Of a stretch of DNA of 13,156 bases, positions 8,333 through 13,156 are shown one piece after another. How positions within the stretch are numbered: the stretch's first letter is position 1; the number at the start of each line of letters is the position of its first letter. The DNA is from JAFGIT01 sp016929465 [NCBI: Candidatus Coatesbacteria bacterium] (lineage in GTDB: Bacteria; B130-G9): positions 1 through 13,156 of the forward strand of contig JAFGIT010000128.1 of the NCBI GenBank assembly GCA_016929465.1, in the 5' to 3' direction. The notes under the pieces are model-generated. The model searched no databases, was not told where the DNA came from, and was given only the letters and a program-made list of their open reading frames with translations. The translations under genes were made by a program, and so were the position numbers.

Positions 8333-8548
8333 ATGCAATACATGGTGATCATTGAGAGGGGGCCCGATAGCTGGGGCGCCTACGTTCCCGATCTACCTGG
8401 GTGTGTCGCGGCGGCGGAATCCAGAATTGAGGTCGTGCGGCTCATCAGAGAAGCGATTGGGTTTCACTTAGAGGGGCTGAGGGCTGAGGGCGAGGCTATC
8501 CCCGAGCCAAGCTCCGAGATCGAATATATTGACATCAGCGCCGCCTGA
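8333..8548 (+). CDS. hicB: HicB-family antitoxin (short form)
   Basis: This 71-residue partner neutralises HicA by direct binding. ATG at 8333 has an excellent ribosome-binding site, AGAGGTGA at 8322-8329, which overlaps the hicA stop. That favours ample antitoxin translation compared with the weakly initiated hicA. The partial RNase-H-like fold is evident: a beta-strand MQYMVIIERG, then WGAYVPDLPGCVAAAES, where the DLPGC turn is the HicB signature, then helix RIEVVRLIREAIGFHLEGLR. It stops soon after (IEYIDISAA) and lacks the C-terminal HTH or ribbon-helix-helix domain that longer HicB proteins use for DNA binding. Short HicB proteins are known. Autorepression by this copy, if any, would need another mechanism or factor. 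Confidence 0.92.
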   Translation: MQYMVIIERGPDSWGAYVPDLPGCVAAAESRIEVVRLIREAIGFHLEGLRAEGEAIPEPSSEIEYIDISAA

Positions 8549-8845
8549 TCCCTCCATGTGGCGCAGGCCGCAATTGCCAGGCCAAGTCTCCGCGATCATG
8601 GAGATCATCTGCTCAGGAGCGCTCTGGGATGCACCATTGGGATTCTCTCTAGGGTAGCAAATTAGCGCGGTACCGGGCCACGGCGAACCGCAATTGACAC
8701 AATGAGGATAGCCTGAAGCCGTCTGGATACAAGATATCAGCAACGCTGCCAATTAGCCTCGCTCCGCCTTCAAGCCCGGCTTTGGTAGCGTGCTATCGCT
8801 GCATTTGCCCTTGCAGAAAACTGGGGGAGGCGATACAAGAAAACC
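8549..8845. other. Intergenic gap with no supported gene
   Basis: These 297 nt separate hicB from the methyltransferase. No tRNA, terminator or mobile-element end is evident. Small patterns are a 9-bp direct repeat, CCGCAATTG, at 8568-8576 and 8688-8696 (period 120), and a dyad GGTAGC-GT-GCTATC at 8784-8797 about 50 nt before the methyltransferase start. A minus-strand frame crosses the gap (8468-8752, TTG start) and contains a Cys-x-x-Cys, but it runs antisense into hicB and I do not accept it as a gene. A promoter for the methyltransferase is expected here but cannot be placed with confidence. Confidence 0.5.
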
Positions 8846-9943
8846 ATGAGCAGTACGATAAGAGCGCCACGAAATAGGACCATCGTCCTGTCGGATGCGG
8901 ACCACCATCTGGAGCCAGTCTTGAGACGAATCGAATCGCCTGTATCCGTGTCCGAACTGCAGGACACGACGGTATGCCAAGACATCTTCGAAGTGCTACC
9001 TCATTTGCCGTCCGGGGCGTTTGATCTCGTCTTCGCCGATCCGCCTTATAACCTGACCAAGTCATTCAACGGTATTGCTTTCAAGAGAGCCGGTCTCGAT
9101 GTCTATGAGGATTGGCTCGAGACTTGGGTGCCCGAGATGCAAAGGCTCCTGAAATCCACCGGTTCAATCTATGTCTGTGGGGACTGGCGCTCATCAACGG
9201 CTATTCACAGAGTGCTCCTTCGATATTTCAAGGTTAGAAATCGCATATCCTGGGAGCGAGAGAAAGGCCGAGGAGCAAGGACCAACTGGAAGAACAACTC
9301 GGAGGAAATCTGGTTTGCAACGGTCTCAGACGACTACGTATTCAATATAGATGAGGTGAAACTGAAGCGGCGCGTTATTGCGCCCTACACTGACGAAACG
9401 GGACAGCCTAAGGACTGGGAAAGAAACAGAAAGGGCAGGTTCAGAACCACTTATCCATCCAATATCTGGACAGACCTGACGGTGCCGTTCTGGTCTATGC
9501 CGGAAAATACAGAGCACCCCACTCAGAAGCCAGAAAAACTACTCGCCAAAATAATACTCGCTAGTTCGGAGGTAGGGGACCTGGTCTTCGATCCATTTCT
9601 CGGATCTGGAACAACATCAGTTGTAGCCAAGAAACTGCACCGGCATTACCTTGGCATCGAGATCGACCGGGAATACTGCCTTCTTGCAGAGAAGAGGCTT
9701 GAGCTAGCCGAGAGAGAGACCGGGAGGGATACACCGATGGAGTCTTCTACGAGCGCAACACGCAGATACCGCAGGGCAATGGGGGAGAGTGGGGGATCGA
9801 CGAAAACGACGCGCAGTCGAGTCTATTCGGTAATTCGAGGGCAAGATAATGAGAAGCAGAATATTCGATACAAATGGCAAAGCAGGATTAGGCCCAGCAA
9901 TCACGGATTTAGGCTTCCTATCTCCCGGAGATGTCTCGAGTAA
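8846..9943 (+). CDS. Beta-class site-specific DNA methyltransferase (N6-adenine or N4-cytosine) with frameshifted 3' end
   Basis: The 365-residue reading frame transfers methyl groups from S-adenosylmethionine to DNA. Motif IV DPPY is at 65-68, ahead of a target-recognition region (about 130-215, GRGARTNWKNN). Then come HPTQKP (224-229), motif I FDPFLGSGTT (248-257) and GIEID (270-274). DPPY before FxGxG marks the beta class. From about residue 292 the sequence turns into low-quality Ser/Arg/Thr-rich text. The -1 frame encodes GYTDGVFYERNTQ, which I recall as the normal C-terminal ending of this family (GYxDGVFWERNT). The break falls at a (GA)5 run; one GA fewer gives a 333-residue protein ending at 9849. 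The catalytic core is intact, so activity may survive. ATG at 8846 has only a distant GGGGGAGG (8823-8830). Recognition sequence unknown. Confidence 0.85.
   Translation: MSSTIRAPRNRTIVLSDADHHLEPVLRRIESPVSVSELQDTTVCQDIFEVLPHLPSGAFDLVFADPPYNLTKSFNGIAFKRAGLDVYEDWLETWVPEMQRLLKSTGSIYVCGDWRSSTAIHRVLLRYFKVRNRISWEREKGRGARTNWKNNSEEIWFATVSDDYVFNIDEVKLKRRVIAPYTDETGQPKDWERNRKGRFRTTYPSNIWTDLTVPFWSMPENTEHPTQKPEKLLAKIILASSEVGDLVFDPFLGSGTTSVVAKKLHRHYLGIEIDREYCLLAEKRLELAERETGRDTPMESSTSATRRYRRAMGESGGSTKTTRSRVYSVIRGQDNEKQNIRYKWQSRIRPSNHGFRLPISRRCLE
9710..9719 (+). repeat. (GA)5 dinucleotide run at the methyltransferase frame break
   Basis: Five GA units lie where the methyltransferase frame leaves family-like sequence. 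With five units the frame reads ERETGRDTPME. With four it reads ERDREGYTDGVFYERNT and continues to TAA at 9847-9849. The run is short for classical phase variation, so a fixed mutation or an assembly error is equally possible. Confidence 0.6.
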
Positions 9944-9977
9944 ATGTCGCCAGTCAGATCAAGACACCACTCCTTAA
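9849..9977 (+). pseudogene. Short 42-codon ORF coupled to the restored methyltransferase frame; possible remnant of a partner gene
   Basis: ATG at 9849 overlaps the stop of the restored methyltransferase frame (TAATG), the geometry of a translationally coupled downstream gene. The product starts MRSRIFDTNGKAGLGPAITD, continues through LGFLSPGDVSSKCRQ, and ends at TAA 9975-9977 after 42 residues. The first 30 or so residues look like an ordinary protein N-terminus; the tail does not. In operons of this type the next gene is often the cognate restriction endonuclease, so this may be the stub of one. I do not recognise the sequence, and it overlaps the out-of-frame methyltransferase tail. It could also be chance. 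The following 83 nt to 10060 hold no supported gene. Confidence 0.3.
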
Positions 9978-10060
9978 GAGGCCTCAATAATAGATCCCGA
10001 CCTCTTTTCTCAGAAGCAATCCCAGTTGCAGAGACGCTCGCAGCTTGATAGCCTCCTCGC

Positions 10061-12163
10061 ATGGGAAATAACCTAGCAATCTGGGAATCGAGAGCTGCGA
10101 GGATTCTGTCGCGGTGGTATATCTTCGCGCTGCTTGTCATAGCGGTCTCGCTCTTGATGTATGGCCTATGTCTCGACGACTTCCCTATTTCGGAGAGCTT
10201 CGCACACATGCTCCCCTTCTCGCTGGGGGCCCTGATCGACCAAACCTGGAACGGCCTGTGGAATTTCTGCCGGCCGACAGCGATGGTCATCTTCCGCATC
10301 GGGTATGCCCTCTTCGAGACGAATTACGTCGGCTACCGTTCGATGCTACTCGTGCTTCACATCATCAACGTATTCCTGCTCCTCGCGTTTGCGCGAGTTC
10401 TGTTTAAGGACAGACTCGTTGCGATCGCCTCAGCACTAATATTCGCCACACATCCGATACATAGCGAGTGCATTGCCCTGATCGTATCGCTGTTCGATGT
10501 CTCGTGCCTGACTTTCTACCTGGCCTCCCTTCTCGCGTTCAATCGCCATCTGGTTGCTCGCGTGTCCAACTCCAAGTCGCAGTCGCGGAATTGGATGATT
10601 CTCTCGTGCTTTTTCGTTGTTCTCTGCCTCGGGGCAAAGGAGGTCGGAGCGACTCTGCCTTTCGTCTTGATGGCCTTCGACGGGCTCAGACGGACCTGGC
10701 GGCGCGGCCACATCAGGGCTTCCGCAGTTTCCGTATTCAAGAGCACTCTGCCCTATCTGATCATTCTCGGGATCTACGTGATCTTCAGGCTCGCACGATA
10801 TGAGCAGAATGTGAGCTATGCGAGGCTCTTTTTCGAGGATCCCTTCAGCGTCTTCGGTAAGCTGGCCGACTATTTCCGCCTGGTGATCTTCCCGAATCCC
10901 ATGTGGCTCGTGCTGCTAGCAATGCTGCCGCTCGCGAAAAGGCAGTATATTTTCGCACTCATATTCCTCTTTCTGCCGATAATTCCGCCCCTTCAGATAC
11001 TGCCGCAGGAAAGGTTCGTCTATGTCCCGAGCGCGGGATACAGCCTTGCGGTAGGGTGGTGCTTCGTGGTCGGATGGCGTCGGCTACTGAGCAAAATCGG
11101 CAATCTCATCCAGAATCGCAATCTGGCCTCGGTCGGCACTGCGGCTGTCCTCTTACTAGCCATTGGGCAGATACCCTTCGCATACATGAATACAATGACC
11201 TGGAGCAACTCAATTCCCATTCGAAAGGCCCTCAAGTCGATATGGGAAGTCGTCGGCCGTCCCGCGAAAGGGACTATACTCTACTTCTCGAACATCGACC
11301 CACAATACAACCTCGCGCAGATAGGCGAATACGACAGCACATTGGTGGGGCAATTCAGGGCTGAAAAAATCATAAATTATCCGTTCGAGGAACATAAAAC
11401 GCCGGAGTTCTTCTTCAGAATGAATGGATTCGATGCACGGGCGGATCGGAGACTGGCCACGAAGTGCCGGCAGCTAGAGATTCGCATTGGCCCCCAGGAC
11501 TATGGCCAGGATGGGCTCAGCTGGGGAATTGAGGATGATTGCCTCTGTAAATGGCTGATCTACAGAACCGACCCCGAATCGGGCGAAATCCTGGCGGCTT
11601 TCAGGCCGGAAGCAGACAACACTATCAATCTAAGGCTCGACGAAGAGAGGGGAACCGTCCTCACGAGTCCTGTGCTGAATATGCCGACGACGAGAATCTC
11701 CACGGTCACCTTCCTGATAGACCGCTCGCGACTGTCCAATGGTATCTCTTGCCAGCTGGAATGGACCTTCTCTGCCGAGGGCGAAGGGATCCGCGGCGGC
11801 AGGTCTGAGATACTGCCCAAAGAAGGAGGCAATAGCCCGCAGGTGCAGCTCACGTCGCCGAGATTCAACGAGGACGAGGGGTCAGCCCCACTGGACCCCG
11901 TTGCATTCGACCCGATTAGCCTGGACCTCGGCTCATTGCCGGAATGGGTATTCGACGAGCGCCAGGTGTATCGGATATCGCTGTGGCTATACGGGACCGA
12001 TGATGTTCGCATCTCCGCGATCAGATTCGAGCCGCCCAGTCGCACCATGCTATTTGGCCTGAAGCCGATGGTCCAGTTCCACGAGGAGGATCGACCGCAG
12101 CCGGTCCAGCCTTCAGTGCTTCAACCCGACGAGGGCAACCAGCAGCCTCAAGCGCTCGACTAG
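10061..12163 (+). CDS. GT-C membrane glycosyltransferase (family 39/TMTC-like) with large soluble C-terminal region
   Basis: This 700-residue protein has an N-terminal multispanning half (about residues 19-375, roughly 9-11 hydrophobic segments) and a soluble half (about 395-700). TM1 is followed by the acidic pair D39-D40 (CLDDFPISES), where GT-C enzymes place catalytic residues. Other TMTC/PMT landmarks are FCRPTA (69-74), HPIHSE (131-136), GAKEVGATLP (191-200) and ERFVYVPSAGYSLA (317-330). Such enzymes transfer a sugar from a polyprenyl-phosphate donor at the outer face of the cytoplasmic membrane; acceptor and sugar are unknown here. The C-terminal half looks beta-rich (VLTSPVLNMPTTRISTVTF) and ends in a Pro/Gln/Asp-rich tail; it should be periplasmic. 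No Shine-Dalgarno precedes ATG 10061, so the start is tentative. Its stop overlaps the convergent aspS stop. Confidence 0.82.
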   Translation: MGNNLAIWESRAARILSRWYIFALLVIAVSLLMYGLCLDDFPISESFAHMLPFSLGALIDQTWNGLWNFCRPTAMVIFRIGYALFETNYVGYRSMLLVLHIINVFLLLAFARVLFKDRLVAIASALIFATHPIHSECIALIVSLFDVSCLTFYLASLLAFNRHLVARVSNSKSQSRNWMILSCFFVVLCLGAKEVGATLPFVLMAFDGLRRTWRRGHIRASAVSVFKSTLPYLIILGIYVIFRLARYEQNVSYARLFFEDPFSVFGKLADYFRLVIFPNPMWLVLLAMLPLAKRQYIFALIFLFLPIIPPLQILPQERFVYVPSAGYSLAVGWCFVVGWRRLLSKIGNLIQNRNLASVGTAAVLLLAIGQIPFAYMNTMTWSNSIPIRKALKSIWEVVGRPAKGTILYFSNIDPQYNLAQIGEYDSTLVGQFRAEKIINYPFEEHKTPEFFFRMNGFDARADRRLATKCRQLEIRIGPQDYGQDGLSWGIEDDCLCKWLIYRTDPESGEILAAFRPEADNTINLRLDEERGTVLTSPVLNMPTTRISTVTFLIDRSRLSNGISCQLEWTFSAEGEGIRGGRSEILPKEGGNSPQVQLTSPRFNEDEGSAPLDPVAFDPISLDLGSLPEWVFDERQVYRISLWLYGTDDVRISAIRFEPPSRTMLFGLKPMVQFHEEDRPQPVQPSVLQPDEGNQQPQALD

Positions 12164-13156
12164 CTGTCTTCCCCTTCGTCAGCAGCGGCGGAGTCAACGA
12201 GGCAAAGACCAAGTTCGGAAAGCGCTTTCTCATCGACAGCAGAGGGCGCGCCGGTCATCAGACACGATGCAGCCGTCGTCTTCGGGAATGCGATAACGTC
12301 GGTTATGGAGTCGGTATTGCAGAGCTGCATAACCATCCTGTCAAAGCCGAATGCGATTCCACAGTGAGGCGGCGTCCCGAATTTCAGCGCTTCGAGGAAG
12401 AATCCGAACCGCTTTTCGGCTTCCTCATCCCCAATGCCGATCGCTTCCAGCACGCGAGCCTGTAGGTTTGGATCGAATATTCGCACGCTTCCGCTGGCTA
12501 TCTCCTGGTCATTGATCACGAGGTCATAGAGCCTCCCCCTAACCTTCATTGGCTCAGTCTCGAGTAGTGAAGCGTCCTCGGGGAGTATTCCAGTGAACGG
12601 ATGGTGCATCGGGACGATTGCCCCGGTCTCCTCGTCCACATCGAAGAGCGGGAATTCCGTAACCCAAAGCGCGACGAATTGCCCTTCGGGGATCATCCCC
12701 TCCGCCTGTGCGACTTGCTGCCGGACCCGTCCGAGAGCAGTCTGAACCTTCAGAGTGGGTCCGGATGCGAGCAGTATGATGTCCCCTCGCTCCGCGCCGA
12801 AATGCCCCGCGAGCTTCTCCGCGAAATCACCGGCGATATCCTTCTTCGCTGAGCTCGTGATACCTTCATCACCAATCTTCACCCACACCAGCCCGAAGAC
12901 GCCAAGTGGCCTGACGATTGCCGACAGCTCATCGATGACTTTCCGCGAATAGCCCGAGCCGCCGGGAACGCGTAGCCCGACAACATTCTCACCGCGTCCT
13001 GCCGCCTCGACGAACGGGGGGAAACCGCCCTCGGTGAATAGGCCGGTCGCATCGCGGAGCTTGAGACCATATCTGAGGTCGGGCTTGTCAGAACCGTAGT
13101 CGCGCATCGCCTCCGCGAACGTCATGACCGGGAAAGGCCGCTCGAATTGAACGCCG
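12160..13156 (-). CDS. aspS: Aspartyl-tRNA synthetase, C-terminal part (5' end outside window)
   Basis: The minus-strand frame is open to the right edge. The visible part starts GVQFERPFPVMTFAEAMRDYGSDKPDLR, a conserved AspRS stretch, so the Met at 13125 is internal. About 331 residues are visible. They include the GAD insert domain typical of bacterial AspRS (about FGLVWVKIGDEG through VRQQVAQAEG), then WVTEFPLF, MHHPF, YDLVIN, KFGTPPHCG, and class II motif 3 as GIAFGFDRMVM. DVIAFPKTTAASCLMTGAPS follows, then an acidic tail. The enzyme charges tRNA-Asp, or both tRNA-Asp and tRNA-Asn in non-discriminating forms, which I cannot separate here. The usual GGGSxRIH segment reads ASGSVRIFD. It is convergent with the glycosyltransferase gene and shares the CTAG at its stop, leaving no room for a terminator between them. 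Confidence 0.97.
   Translation of the reverse strand, partial: GVQFERPFPVMTFAEAMRDYGSDKPDLRYGLKLRDATGLFTEGGFPPFVEAAGRGENVVGLRVPGGSGYSRKVIDELSAIVRPLGVFGLVWVKIGDEGITSSAKKDIAGDFAEKLAGHFGAERGDIILLASGPTLKVQTALGRVRQQVAQAEGMIPEGQFVALWVTEFPLFDVDEETGAIVPMHHPFTGILPEDASLLETEPMKVRGRLYDLVINDQEIASGSVRIFDPNLQARVLEAIGIGDEEAEKRFGFFLEALKFGTPPHCGIAFGFDRMVMQLCNTDSITDVIAFPKTTAASCLMTGAPSAVDEKALSELGLCLVDSAAADEGEDS

Noticed and set aside
8568-8696. Direct repeat CCGCAATTG 120 bp apart
   Set aside because: Only two 9-bp copies with no further similarity around them. Too weak for an attachment site, iteron or CRISPR-like repeat.
8468-8752. Minus-strand 94-residue ORF with HCVNCG, possibly a zinc ribbon
   Set aside because: It starts at TTG, runs antisense into hicB, has only one Cys pair plus a lone Cys, and no promoter or ribosome-binding site. 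Probably chance.
9944-10048. Short + strand ORF starting directly at the methyltransferase stop (TAAATG)
   Set aside because: It has 34 codons with arginine-rich, low-information sequence, and the stop it abuts is that of the frameshifted frame, so the coupling is probably accidental.

Overview
The window looks like chromosome of a Gram-negative bacterium. It encodes an outer-membrane-factor lipoprotein, an inner-membrane RND pump with its periplasmic adaptor, and a bacterial-type aspartyl-tRNA synthetase with a GAD insert. Base composition is moderately GC-rich. ATA, AGG and AGA codons are common, and GTG and TTG starts are frequent. These traits would suit an under-sampled lineage, but I cannot assign a phylum from sequence alone.

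Region 1 (1-7954, + strand) is one tight efflux operon. A TetR-family repressor (5' end outside the window) is followed by a NodT/OprM-type outer membrane factor, an RND adaptor, an RND permease of the HAE1/AcrB class and a MATE-family multidrug exporter. Junctions run from a 1-nt overlap to a 20-nt gap, and three of the four visible starts are GTG or TTG. The natural reading is a repressor-controlled tripartite pump co-expressed with a second, single-component exporter.

Region 2 (7955-10060, + strand) looks accessory. It holds a hicA-hicB toxin-antitoxin pair behind a short AT-rich leader, a gap of about 300 bp with no convincing gene, and a beta-class DNA methyltransferase with all catalytic motifs. 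The methyltransferase 3' end is out of frame. Removing one GA unit from a (GA)5 run restores a family-like C-terminus, whose stop codon then overlaps the ATG of a 42-codon ORF (TAATG). This suggests a decayed or length-variable restriction-modification-type locus, or a sequencing error in the repeat.

Region 3 (10061-12163, + strand) is a 700-residue GT-C (family 39/TMTC-like) membrane glycosyltransferase with a large soluble C-terminal part. It ends in a stop-to-stop CTAG overlap with the convergent aspS gene (12160 to the right edge, - strand, 5' end outside the window).

I found no tRNA, rRNA, CRISPR array, insertion sequence or clear rho-independent terminator. The most interesting spot is the methyltransferase 3' end at 9710-9977. 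I see no clearly undescribed system.
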